Below, in pieces: positions 23,477 through 33,717 of a stretch of 64,000 nucleotides of DNA. The notes under the pieces are model-generated. The model made no database searches and had not been told where the DNA came from. It saw only the letters and a list, made by a program, of their open reading frames with translations. How positions within the stretch are numbered: the first letter of the stretch is position 1; each line of letters starts with the position of its first letter. The DNA is from Sacculina carcini. Its lineage: Eukaryota > Arthropoda > Thecostraca > Sacculinidae. The stretch covers positions 2,422,501 to 2,486,500 of the forward strand of contig OU696582.1 in NCBI GenBank assembly GCA_916048095.2. The letters are read 5' to 3'. The translations under genes were made by a program, and so were the position numbers.

Positions 23477-23765
23477 CAGTGGTTCTAAACCGTTTCCATT
23501 ATTTGCACCATTTTCAAATAAGAAGTCAGTTCTCGCACCACTGAATTTTTATTGCTGTATAAAAAACATAAATATACAAACGAAGTAATAACCAAATTTG
23601 TTTTTTAATTCAATATCCATTCATACAGCTCAATGTTCCTGTAAGAAATAAAGTGTTTTAGCGAAATATATACAGCTTAGGGAAAACACATATTTTCATT
23701 AATTCTCAAATAATTCCTAGCACCCTTTAGAAACTAGCCTCATAACCCCCGGTTAGGAACCACTG
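23477..23765. mobile_element. hAT-type MITE
   Basis: Ends CAGTGGTTCTAAACCG and, inverted, CAGTGGTTCCTAACCG. They are flanked by CAATAAAC and AACTAAAC (6/8). It ends 29 bp from exon 4. Confidence 0.7.
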
Positions 23766-23794
23766 AACTAAACAGGTGTAGCTAACTGAATCAC

Positions 23795-24027
23795 CTGTGT
23801 AGCCCGGCTGACACACACAGCGACGCCGGCCGGCGTGACATGCGCCGTGATTGCCGCAGTTGGCGGGACAGTCGGCCAAGTGGCAGGCGGCTCCGTGCCA
23901 GCCGGCGCGGCAAGAACACGCCGCCGCACCGCTAGCCAGCGCACTGGCGCCGACCGACGCACGACACACGCCGTGTCCCGAACAAGAGCCATCGCTACTA
24001 TCGTTAATGCTGGCACAAGCGCTGTAT
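23795..24027 (-). CDS. Atrn: attractin-like exon 4: EGF 2
   Basis: Cysteine-rich: C-S-G-H-G-V-C, then A-C-S-C-R-A-G-W-H-G-A-A-C, C-P-A-N-C-G-N-H-G-A-C and R-C-V-C-Q-P-G-Y-T-G. This is the double EGF-like region between the CUB and the Kelch propeller. Begins by completing a Lys codon, ends in phase 1. Acceptor GTTCAG follows (GT)n; the donor is GTGATT. Confidence 0.88.
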
Positions 24028-24072
24028 CTGAACCACACACACACACACACACACACGTGGGTCTCGATGGAG

Positions 24073-24741
24073 CAGTGGTTTTCAAACTTGTTCAGTGTTC
24101 ACAGCCATTTGAAATCAGCAGTCACTTCACGTAGCCCCTTCTTGATTCAAGATAGTTATGATGAAAAACAAGAAAATACAAACGACGTAATAACAATAAT
24201 TCGTAATTCAACATTCATTCATAGAGCTTAAAGTTGCTTCAAGAAAATTAAGCAAAAACAATTCTTCCAGGAAAAATATAAAGCACATGAATACAGCATA
24301 GATTTTCAATAATTTTCACAGAAATTCTCGCAGCCTTTAGGAACAAAGGTCACACCCCTAGGGCAGTGGTTCCCAACCTTTTTCAGCTTGTTACCCAATT
24401 TAGCATCCCATATTAAGCATGTTACCCCTTTGTTACTGTACATGTTACTGTAAGCATTCACACACACACGCACGCGTGCACACACAACTATATATAACAC
24501 GCCATATGAGCAATACAATATCCACACAATGCAAACAATAAACATAATATGCTAAGTTAACATTAATCCCAATACAAGGTACCACAATGTTTTCTTGAAT
24601 TTCAGAATTATTAACATTTTCCTGTCACCCCTACATTACCCCCGAACAATTGCTAAATTACCCCCAGGGGGTAATTTACCCCCAGGTTGGGAACCACTGC
24701 CCTAGGGGTACAAACAAACGTCCCCCGGTTGAGAACAACTG
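24073..24741. mobile_element. hAT-type MITE carrying a nested second MITE
   Basis: Outer ends are CAGTGGTTTTCAAACTTG and, inverted, CAGTTGTTCTCAACCG. No clear target-site duplication for the outer copy. The inner element is listed separately. Confidence 0.55.
24364..24699. mobile_element. nested hAT-type MITE, perfect 8-bp target-site duplication
   Basis: Ends CAGTGGTTCCCAACCT and, inverted, CAGTGGTTCCCAACCTG. Flanked on both sides by CCCTAGGG (24356-24363 and 24700-24707). Confidence 0.85.
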
Positions 24742-24782
24742 TTATAGGGAACATACAATGTGCAAGTGAGTGGGCAGCTCAC

Positions 24783-24902
24783 TTGTATCTGATACGAAAG
24801 CCGGTCATGTTGAACGCAGCGTCCGAGAAGAAGTGTACATACACAGAGCCAGAATGAGCCTCCAGTACGGGCAAACCAGCACCCGCCGGCCGCACCACAC
24901 CG
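24783..24902 (-). CDS. Atrn: attractin-like exon 3: second half of CUB
   Basis: Encodes LPVLEAHSGSVYVHFFSDAA then FNMTGFRIRY, the conserved end of the attractin CUB (F-F-S-D-A-A-x-N-x-T-G-F). Phase 2 at both ends. Acceptor TTTCAG sits beside a (GT)n tract (24906-24975); the donor is GTGAGC. Confidence 0.92.
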
Positions 24903-25194
24903 CTGAAACAAACACACACATAAACACACACACACACACACACAAACACACATACAGTCACACACACACACACCACGTATCGTGATGCTATCTATGTGCA
25001 TGTATATGTGATTGTGTGTTTATATGAAACTCTGTAAATGTGTCTGTATGAATGCACATGCGCGAGAGTGTGCACACAAGTCTGCGTGTATGCATGTATT
25101 CATCCTGCGTGTGATCTATATTTGATTGTTGTCGACTATATAAATACATCAGAATGAATGTGGCGCTAGCTAGCAAATAGTGGTAGTCTTGCTT

Positions 25195-25345
25195 AGTGTT
25201 TAAGTATCAGTCCGAAAAGAAGCGTGAGCTTGTCGGACTATTGTCACATGTGCTTTTATGTCGTGTATACGTACTCGTGTATACGTACTATTGACTGAAC
25301 TGCTTGTATGAGTGACCAATAAACTTACTTACTTACTTACTTACA
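25195..25345 (+). repeat. LINE 3' end with (TTAC)n tail
   Basis: Short 3'-UTR-like sequence ending GACCAATAAACTTACTTAC with six TTAC units. Resembles the microsatellite tail of a non-LTR element. Confidence 0.5.
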
Positions 25346-26080
25346 CACATACAGTCACACATCTATACAGGCAAACAATTCGACCGCGTTATATCTTATT
25401 GCGCCGATTATATCGATTTAATTGTATTTTTTACCCTCGCGATAATACAGAATCTACGTGTTTCGTAGTAAAATCACGACAAATAAATAAAACTATTTAC
25501 ACCAATGATATAGCATATTGTTGTTTTTGAAATTGTATAAGGAAAACTTAAAAAACTTGGGTTCCAAGACCCTGTCGCGCCCAACTGATTAACACGCTTG
25601 ATCCATGCGTCTTATATCGATGTCTGACTGTATGTTGCTATCAGTAAGCACACCTTTTAATCCACAATTATAATCGATAATTGTCATGCCTTGCCCCCGC
25701 AAAATGCACACGACTATAGCCTTCTCCACTGCTGTGTTCGAATGTGTGATGATTGTATTCCGTTTGAAGACACAAAATGTCGGTTGCAAAATTAGATCTC
25801 ATGTTCACACGGCGAGTCAACGCACATTATGACAACAAGACAATTGGTAATTAATAAGCTAATAGAGAATAAGAGAAAAAAAGTGATTAAGTACTGAATA
25901 AAAGCACATACAGAGACAACAAAAGCGTAACATTGAACGAAACATGAGAGCAGAGAGGAAAAATGGAAGATGTACACAAACACACAAATACAAACGCAGA
26001 GAAAGACAGGCAGGCTTGCGTGATAGAAGCTGAATGAAGAATAAACAAACAGCGACAAAGAACAATAGAGAATGCACACA
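25346..26080. other. intron 2, no gene seen
   Basis: AT-rich sequence grading into a purine-rich tract. No exon or element recognised. Confidence 0.5.
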
Positions 26081-26083
26081 CAT

Positions 26084-26345
26084 ATAGCAAGAGAAATAGA
26101 GAGAGAGAGAAATAGGGAAATAGAAAGATAGAAAGAGAGAGAAAGAGAGAGAAAGAAACAGGCGGAGAAAGAGAAAAAACAGCTCAGAAAGAGCTCAGAA
26201 AGAGAGAAAAATAAGCGAGGTGGAAAAAAAGAGAAAGAGAGAGAGAAGAGAGATAAAGAACAAGAGAAATATTAATAGAGACAAACAGAGAAAGACATAG
26301 AGAGGAAGAAAGAGAGAAAGAGAAAGTGAGAAAGATAAGCGAGAC
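26084..26345. repeat. polypurine tract, GA-rich
   Basis: Nearly pure purine on the plus strand; on the transcript it is a CT-rich stretch directly after the exon 2 donor. Confidence 0.9.
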
Positions 26346-26354
26346 AATACACAC

Positions 26355-26576
26355 CTGTAGACAGCCAGCAGATTGTCATACACGTTATCACCGTCGAAAA
26401 TGTACACATAATCCCAGCCACATTCGGTGACAAATTCGTCCAGATAGAGCTGTACTGATCTGTTAGCCCCCCCGCTGCCGCCGCCACTGGCCGTCGCGTC
26501 AATCAGCCAGGTGCACTGCATGTCTGTCGAGTAATTGCCAACGCCGTGTGTGATCACGCCCGCCTGTTCCGTCAGC
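26355..26576 (-). CDS. Atrn: attractin-like exon 2: first half of CUB
   Basis: Encodes LTEQAGVITHGVGNYSTDMQ, C-T-W-L-I, a glycine/serine-rich insert, then FVTECGWDYVYIFDGDNVYD. The acidic residues and C-x-W-D-Y-V-Y-I-F-D-G-D are the CUB calcium-site region. The acceptor CTGCCAG restores V-R-L-T with exon 1. Donor GTGTGT. Phase 2 at both ends. Confidence 0.92.
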
Positions 26577-27238
26577 CTGGCAGCTCACAGACACACACAC
26601 ACACACACGGTTATATGTTTGATGTGTATCATTGTATATGAATAGTGTTTATATGTGATCGCGCGCGCATGTGTGTGCATGTATGTACTTGTGTTTATAT
26701 AACCTGGCTTGATAGCATTATTTCCACCTGTACAAGTGAAATGTAAGCCTGTCTATGAGCATTAGCTCGACGGGTCTTTTGCCAATTGTGATATATATTG
26801 TTTGAACATTGTATATTTGTTTGAGGAAATACATGGTTAAATAAAAAAATACAAATACAATACACACACACACACACACACACACACATGCACGAAATTG
26901 TTGTGTAAAAGGTTTGGTTAAGTTAGGTTAGGTTAAATAAGGTTAAGTACGCTTAGGTTAGGTTGGGTTAGGTTTGATTTGTATACAGGTGCTTGATAAG
27001 ATGTGTATCAGAGAGAGAGAGAGAGAGGTGACAGAGGAGAAGAAAAGAGACAGGGAAAGAGGAGATAATAAATAGAGGACAAAGGGAGAGGGCATAAAGA
27101 GAAAGAGAGGAGAGTGAGTTAGGAGATGAAGAGAGAGCTGAGGGAGAATGGGAGAGAAAGAGCGAGGTGAGAGATGGGGAAAAAGCGAGAAAAGAAGACA
27201 GAGAGGTATATAGAGAGAGAGAGAAAAATGGTGACCAC
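26577..27238. other. intron 1: microsatellites and TTAGG-like tract
   Basis: Contains (CA)n at 26589-26608 and 26860-26888, a degenerate TTAGG/GGTTA tract at 26911-26985, and a GA-rich polypurine tract at 27008-27230. Confidence 0.75.
26911..26985. repeat. degenerate GGTTA/TTAGG tract
   Basis: AAGTTAGGTTAGGTTAAATA and further GGTTAGGTT words. TTAGG is the telomere unit of most arthropods, so this may be an interstitial relic. Confidence 0.5.
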
Positions 27239-27540
27239 CTGACTCTGCCTCCACACAGCTGACAGTTGGCACCCTGCCAGCCGGCATAGCACGTGCACTT
27301 GCCGTCGATACACTCGCCGTTGAGACACGCCAGCCGCCCGCACCGACCTGGCTCCTGTACGGCTTTCGTCACCGACTGCTGATGCAGCTGCCCTCTGGCG
27401 GCGTCGTGCGGAACTGCCGTGTGATCGGCGAACACGCCACACACAAGTGCCGCGCACAACAACGTCCAGTTTGCATTCACACAACGTCTAGAACGTTGCC
27501 TACGATTGCCGTCGAGTTGAGCGCCGCCACTGAAACGCAT
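27239..27540 (-). CDS. Atrn: attractin-like exon 1: start codon, signal peptide, EGF 1
   Basis: The ATG at 27540 has an in-frame TGA two codons upstream, which supports it as the start. After a basic n-region, residues 25-38 (WTLLCAALVCGVFA) form a hydrophobic signal core. Then comes CGRLACLNGECIDGKCTCYA, G-W-Q-G-A-N-C and L-C-G-G-R-V, one EGF module running into the start of the CUB as in attractin. The donor GTGGTC is followed by CT repeats. A non-coding upstream exon cannot be excluded. Confidence 0.88.
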
Positions 27541-27580
27541 CGTTCAGACGACTGCGATTTTTCTACTTGTATGTGTGACA

Positions 27581-27629
<49 letters not shown>

Positions 27630-27640
27630 AGCGATATATT
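27541..27640. promoter_or_regulatory. 5' flank of the attractin-like gene with (GT)n
   Basis: A (GT)n run (27581-27628) lies about 40 bp upstream of the start codon on the plus strand, (CA)n on the transcribed strand. No TATA box was recognised. Whether this is 5' UTR or promoter is unknown. Confidence 0.35.
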
Positions 27641-29200
27641 GAAGGACATTTCTTCATTCTGCTCGCCTAGCTACGCTGGTGGCCGAAGGCTGCACCTGGC
27701 ACACACAGTCTGTGAGGAGCAGAAACCAAACGTACATTCAAGACGCTACAAAAAAGATGGATAAACATTTCGACAGAGAAGCCAATGATTATGCGCTGGA
27801 AAACGACGCAAAAACCCAATATACACATCGCTTTACGGATTAGTCCATCAGAAAATGCCTGAAGTATTACAAAAATTATAACGTTGCGCTAGACGGGGTT
27901 TCGAGAAATAAACAAAGACAACGAAAACCAAACAACTATGCAACTATATCTCAAAATTATACGTAGTGTACAACAACAATGTATTTGTATTGCGCTCACA
28001 TAGAAACAAGCGCGAGAGATAACAAAAGCGTGAAATGAATGGAGAGAAGGAAAACATAAGAAGCGAGACACCAAAATATGTTGGGAATATAACAGACTTG
28101 AAACAATACAATGTTCAATCATATTCTGTTCCACTACAGTAATCCCACACATCATGCATTGTCATCTGCAATGTAGTGGCGTAGCGTAGAAACAATTTTA
28201 ACACATCCAGTCTTATTAATACATATCCCAAATTCAGTTAAACAAAGATTTTACTCCCTCCATTCACCCTCGGGGAAACACCATCAATATTCCATAAAAT
28301 GAAGCAGTACAGACCGCCGGCAATAGAGGCGCTTTCAGGTTCAAGAAAATCGCACTATCGATCAAATAAATTAATTTAATCCATAAGCCAGCAAAAGGAA
28401 TTAACGTAAAATCGTTAAAGTAAAGAACATAATAATATTGACTGCACATCAGTTGGAACCACTTCAAAAATGTACTTCATAAAAGCTATAAATATTGTTC
28501 CAATATATCAAACAAGAAGTTCACCTGTCAACAACTGCTTGCATGAAAATATTACCCCCAGATGCGGCCCAAACAAGGTCAAAACACTATATGTCGACAC
28601 ACATACATAAGTTTACCGCCGTTATTGTCACAAGCGCGTTGTTAATGAGATCCATCAATTGTATATCTAGAAAAATCTAAGTAAATAAACAAGTCTCAAC
28701 AATATAATCGAATCCACAAGACCTTCATATATACGCCATCAATAAATCTGCAAGCTTTTTGCTCTCTTTCTTTCTCGACCAAAGTCAGCGTCAGGATTTT
28801 TTCGGGGGGAGGAGGATTGAGGAGGGTTTAACACATTTTATGGGAATTCATCGTAAAAACCCCTTTTCGCCGCCACTGAATGTTGATACTTACTATGCTT
28901 GATGATGATGCTATGATGCTTGTTGATAATAGTAATAATAAGGATAAAAATATCGAAACGCGTATAAATTTTTGTGTATATAATACAACCTTCTGTTAAC
29001 CAGCACTTTCTCAGTTTGTGTAATTATTTATTTTCATTGTTACACTGATGGCCCACATTTGCACCATCCGACACCAGTGCAGATCGGAACAGAGCTGTAC
29101 AATATCCATATCAGCTGTCTGCTCACAACCGACATGAATGACTGAATGTGGCAGCAAAATTGAATTTCACATCACACGACTCACACCATTGTTTCTCCGT
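27641..29200. other. intergenic, no gene seen
   Basis: AT-rich. A single hAT-like end (CAGTGGCGGCGAAAAGGGG, inverted, near 28860-28880) suggests a decayed MITE at about 28790-28880. Confidence 0.4.
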
Positions 29201-29397
29201 CAATGGAGGCGCCAGGAGGGGGCTTGGAGGGTCTGAAGTCCCCCAAAATGTGGCAAGCGTCCCTGAACCCACGAGAGCATTTCCGTCAACGAACCACGAA
29301 GATTTCGAGTATAGTTCCTCATGTTTCGCCAAGCCCTCGCATATTTTTCCCTAGCCCCACTTAGTCCCTACACCGGAAAATCCTGGCGCCACCCCTG
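29201..29397. mobile_element. possible short hAT-type MITE
   Basis: CAATGGAGGCGCCAGGAGGGG on the left and CAGGGGTGGCGCCAGGATTTTC, inverted, on the right. No target-site duplication is visible. Confidence 0.4.
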
Positions 29398-29761
29398 ATC
29401 CTAGCGTCAGCCAAGACCACATACCGTGCCTGCTGCTTTTTGCGAATGAAATCAAATTTGAGAGTAACTCTGTTTGACGTGTTTTACATTTCACACTGTT
29501 CTCATCCATCTCTTCTTCAATCTCGATTTGATTATATGTCAGTCTTTGTGTCAGAAAGGCTTGCAAAGATTTCATTGTTCTTATCACAGGCTACCCCAGA
29601 GTAATACGATCATGGAACATAAATTCATCGTAGTCTAGTTTTTACAGACACAATATTTGCATATACTATATTTGAATCCCAATATCTCACAAACGCTGGT
29701 ATTAGGATTATGGGAAACATAATCACAAACACCATAACCAAGTACCATAATCCCATCAATC

Positions 29762-31232
29762 AAAAATGACATTGCAAACAAGTAAACTTATGAAGACTTT
29801 ATGGGCAAAGATAGGAAATGTTTGTGGAGATAGGAAAAGATATGAAGGTCAAAGATAGGAAATGATTATTTACTTACAACTTTTGGTGTTCCTCTATCTC
29901 AAAACATATATCATAAGGCATAGAAGTTTTGATTATTCAAGGTGCACGTAGGTCTTCTAAGTTCAAGCTTTTGGTGCGTATATATAGAATACACATTCAC
30001 GACAAAAAACATGGCTGCCAAATCAACCAAGCAGTCAAACAAGAAGTTTAAATTAATTGATAACCTCGATACAGAGCCGTTGCGAGGACTTATGAGGCCC
30101 CCCCCCCCGAAGGCAACATTTGGGGCCCCTCCCTAAGGCAGCACGGGGCCCCCCCGAAGGCAACACGGGGACCCCCCGAAGGCAACACTTGGGGCCCCTC
30201 CCGAAGGCAACACTTGGGGCCCCCCGAAGGCAACACTTGGGGCCCCCGAAGGCAACACCTGGGGCCCCCATCATAAATAAATCATCAAATAATGAATTTA
30301 TTTATTATATATTTTCACATAATACAAGCTAAGGTGAAAACATCTGAGCAAAAAAGTAAAGGCTATACATAATATGATAAATTTTAATGTCATACGTGAA
30401 GCAACGGGGCCCCTCAACACTCGGGGCCCCCTCCGGCCGGGGGGTACGGGGGGCGGTTGCTACGGCTCTGCCTCGATATATATATATATCAAAAAACATG
30501 GCTGCCAAATCCACCAAGCAGTTATACAAGAAGTTTAAATTATTTGACAACCTCGATATATATATATTTCAAAATTGCATGCAAATTATTAACAATTTGC
30601 GTTGAAAATGTTAAATTTGAAGAAAATTAAACTATTCCAGGCTATTAAGGAAAATATTATGTGCAGAACACGATTACTTAGAGATATAATCACGACGAAG
30701 AGGCTAACAGAAACGCTGATTGGGAATATGGTTCCCATAATTATGATAACCATAATCCGATTTCGCGAAATCGCGATTTAGGTCGCGAATCGGATCTCTA
30801 AGTAATCGTGTTCTGCACATAATATTTTTCTTAATAGCCTGGAATAGTTTAATTTTCTTCAAATTTAACATTTTCAACGCAAATTGTTAATAATTTGCAT
30901 GCAATTTTGAAATATATTTATATCGAGGTTGTCAATTAATTTAAACCTCTTGTATAACTGCTTGGTGGATTTGGCAGCCATGTTTTTTGTCGTGAATGTG
31001 TGTTCTATATATACACAACAAAAGCTTGAACTTTGAAGACCTACGTCCACCTTGAAGAATCAAAACTTGTATGCCTTATGATTCATGTTTTGAGATCGAG
31101 GAACATCAAAAGTTGTAAGTAAATACACATTTCCTATCTTCGACCTTCATATATTTTCCAATCTCCACAAACATTTCCTATCTTTGCCCTTAGAGTTTTC
31201 ATAAGTAAACTTGTGTGCAATGATATTTTTTA
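29762..31232. mobile_element. 1.5 kb near-palindromic foldback element
   Basis: The left arm (from about 29762) matches the reverse complement of the right arm (to about 31232). Arms cover GGGCAAAGATAGGAAATG, AACATGGCTGCCAAATC and GTGCAGAACACGATTACTTAG, with the centre near 30725. A part of the arm (30475-30560) also exists as a direct second copy on the left side, next to a GC-rich insert (30090-30450). No transposase frame. Confidence 0.75.
30092..30272. repeat. tandem repeat of GGGGCCCC(C)GAAGGCAACA units
   Basis: About six to seven units of 22-29 bp within the left arm of the foldback element. The C-run length varies between units. A partial related segment lies at 30400-30455. Confidence 0.85.
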
Positions 31233-31765
31233 TTGCTTTTTCTTATTGATATTGATTTGATTGATTCTTTAAATATAATTATTTCTCTCTCCTTTGCACA
31301 TTTCGTTACATATTCCAGACTCATAATTGCTACATGTTTGTGTTTCTGTTCTGCGCTGCATATTTATACTTTATCCAATTTGCGCAGTCGACCCAATTTT
31401 TCCACTTGCCCCAGTAGTATTTTGGCTGTCGCGCACTTGTAATTATTTTGTGCGCTACTTTTAATCAATGTTTGTATGCTTGTTGGTAAATATTCTCCTG
31501 TTTTCAATTGATTTGTTTTATGTTGATATTATGTATGAACTACATAGTGGTCATTACAATTAAGCTCAACGGTGAAGTTTTGTATTAAGCTGTGTTTATG
31601 CTATATTGGAAGGCCTGGACTGGAAAGGTGAAGATTAGTTACCAATGAAGGTAAATATGCAAAATCGATAAGTACTTTAAAGTAATGTCGACCTCGCGCC
31701 CATCCCATTCAACTTCAAGTGTATTAATCCACACAAAAGCTTTGCTTATCATGGTGTGAATACTA
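31233..31765. other. intergenic, no gene seen
   Basis: AT-rich, no recognised gene or element. Confidence 0.5.
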
Positions 31766-31931
31766 CATAAATATATACACATTCATACACTCACTCATAA
31801 ATGTATATACATACACACAAATATATATACGCACACTCATATACATACATATGCACATATTCTCGTACATATACACATATACACCCAGAATATGCATATA
31901 TACACATACACACATATATACACACATACAC

Positions 31932-31996
<65 letters not shown>

Positions 31997-32080
31997 TATA
32001 CATACATATACACACATTCATACATGCATGCGTGTATATTTACTGACACACTCACACACGCTCGCACACTCATACATGAA
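31766..32080. repeat. (CATA)n/(TA)n compound microsatellite
   Basis: ACATATAC-type repeats with about 22 TA units at 31945-31990. Lies next to the 3' end of the minus-strand LINE. Confidence 0.92.
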
Positions 32081-32257
32081 TCCATTATTTAGACTGTACG
32101 AGACATATACTTGTATACCATACTGAACATTAACATGCATAAACAAACAACACCAACGAATTTGTATCACAATGATAACATCTACCTTGAGGAATCAAAT
32201 GGTCTTTATAAGTCGTCCATCAGCTTGGTAATCATTTGTTTTTTAAATAATGCAAGT

Positions 32258-33292
32258 CTAGGTATTTGCTTGATCTCTTTTATTCAAGTGATTCCAGCAA
32301 GTGACTCCATCGTGAGTTATACATAATTTTCTACATCTTGTTCTACAGGACTGTACCAAGAAATTATGAACATGACGTTTGTTCTCAATGAACATATTTT
32401 GCAGTACGTTTGGCAGCATGTTGTTGTGGGCTTTATATAAGGTAGTTATTCTATTTAAAGTAACCAATTTTTCCAGTGGTAGAACTCTATATTTTACAAA
32501 TATTGGTCTTGTGCTTTCACTTGAAGATTTAAACTGAATTAATCTAATTATCCTCTTTTGCAATTTACATAATGTTTCCAAATTACTTTTAAATGTTGAT
32601 CCCCATGTTTCATTGCAGTAAGACAATTGAGATCTCACTAGGCAATTATATAATAATAAGAAAGTTTTACTATTTATTAGTGGCCTGACCTGTCTTAACA
32701 TAAAGGTTATTTTTGCAATCCTTGCTTCCAAGTTCTTGATATGCCCTTTCCAACTGTTGTTTTCTTGAAAAAATACACCCAAGTATTTCATCTGTGAGAC
32801 TTTTGATCTGTTTGTCATTTATTTTCAAGTTCAAGTCTTCTAAACGCCTTTTAGCAAAAATTATATAGTGAGTTTTTTTCAATATTCAGCGCCAGTTTAT
32901 TAATTTCTAACCATTCATTTAATTTTGCAAGTTCAGAATATATTTTATGCTCTATTACTTTAAACTCTTTTCCCGAGAAAAACATGTTTGTGTCATCTGC
33001 AAATAATACCAGCTTAGTGTCTGACAAATAATAAAAAATATCATTTATAAAAAGCAAAGATAATTTAGGTCCTAGAATCGAGCCTTGCGGTACCCCACAA
33101 TATATCCCCCTTGAGTCAGACAGCGATTTATTAAAAATTACATTCTGTGTTCTGAACTGTAAAAAATCTTAAATCCATTGAAAAGCATTTCCCCTTATCC
33201 CATAGTTTGCCAACTTCTTCAGCAGCAATGAATGATCTACCATATCAAAAGCTTTTCTGAGATCAATGAAAACACCTACAGTAAATAGTTTC
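32258..33292 (-). pseudogene. LINE ORF2, C-terminal half of reverse transcriptase
   Basis: Continues the RT domain from 37789 across LTR element 1. In order: [25 protein letters not shown], then V-L-F-A-D-D-T with both catalytic aspartates, K-Y-L-G-V-F, and the thumb/C-terminal region ending near 32258. One in-frame stop after F-Q-W-I (around 33170) and a frameshift near 32860-32880 break the frame. Known role of the family: target-primed reverse transcription. Confidence 0.82.
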
Positions 33293-33701
33293 TGTGGTAA
33301 ATGAGTGATGGTGGTCGCGAAGCAGCGTTGGCGTTTATGCGCGTGCGTTCGTCCTTGAAACGGGCGCGTATGAGTGATAGCAGAGCGAGCGGTGGAAAGA
33401 GCGTTGTGTGTTGTCAGACGTCATGCGGTACGTTGCCATGGTGACGATGGTGCCGTGCGCACGAGCGTATTGCGTATGTATGTGTGTCTGTAGTTTAGCG
33501 AGCGACTGGATGAGGCAGCGTGTGTTGGGGGAGCGATGCGTCGCGTGTGGTGCTGTTTGCGAGAAGTGTTGTGTCGCGAGTAGTGTTGTATTGTGAATAG
33601 TGTGCGTGCGAGTAGTGTGTCTTGCGTGTAGTGCTTTGTTGTGCTGTTATTCGTGTCATATAATTTTTCGCGTATCGTCCCGAATACATACATCTGTTAC
33701 A
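33293..33701 (+). repeat. 5' LTR of element 1
   Basis: Starts TGTGGTAAATGAG, ends ATCTGTTACA. It lacks the 9 bp present near 37492 in the 3' LTR. The bases after it (AGCTATTTCGG) do not start with TGG, so no standard tRNA primer-binding site is visible. Confidence 0.93.
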
Positions 33702-33717
33702 AGCTATTTCGGCTATC

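Larger units (their letters stand above)
35..27540 (-). other. Atrn: attractin-like gene, 15 exons, 3' end outside the window
   Basis: Fifteen minus-strand exons join in consistent codon phase to about 950 codons. The order is signal peptide, EGF, CUB, EGF, Kelch propeller repeats, then four PSI-type cysteine modules. That order, with an EGF in front of the CUB, is the attractin/attractin-like arrangement; MEGF8 starts with the CUB. Family knowledge: attractins are type I membrane glycoproteins at the cell surface, linked in vertebrates to melanocortin signalling and myelin maintenance; insects have one orthologue (distracted). Expected laminin-EGF modules, the transmembrane helix and the cytoplasmic tail would lie beyond the left edge. 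The C-type lectin domain usual between PSI 2 and PSI 3 was not found. Introns are rich in (GT)n and (CT)n repeats and transposon relics. Family assignment is firm; choice between ATRN and ATRNL1 is not meaningful for an invertebrate. Confidence 0.88.

Noticed and set aside
26911..26985. A telomere or chromosome end
   Set aside because: The TTAGG-like tract is short, degenerate and lies inside an intron.
35..27540. MEGF8 instead of attractin
   Set aside because: An EGF comes before the CUB, and the Kelch and PSI segments match attractin closely; MEGF8 begins with a CUB.
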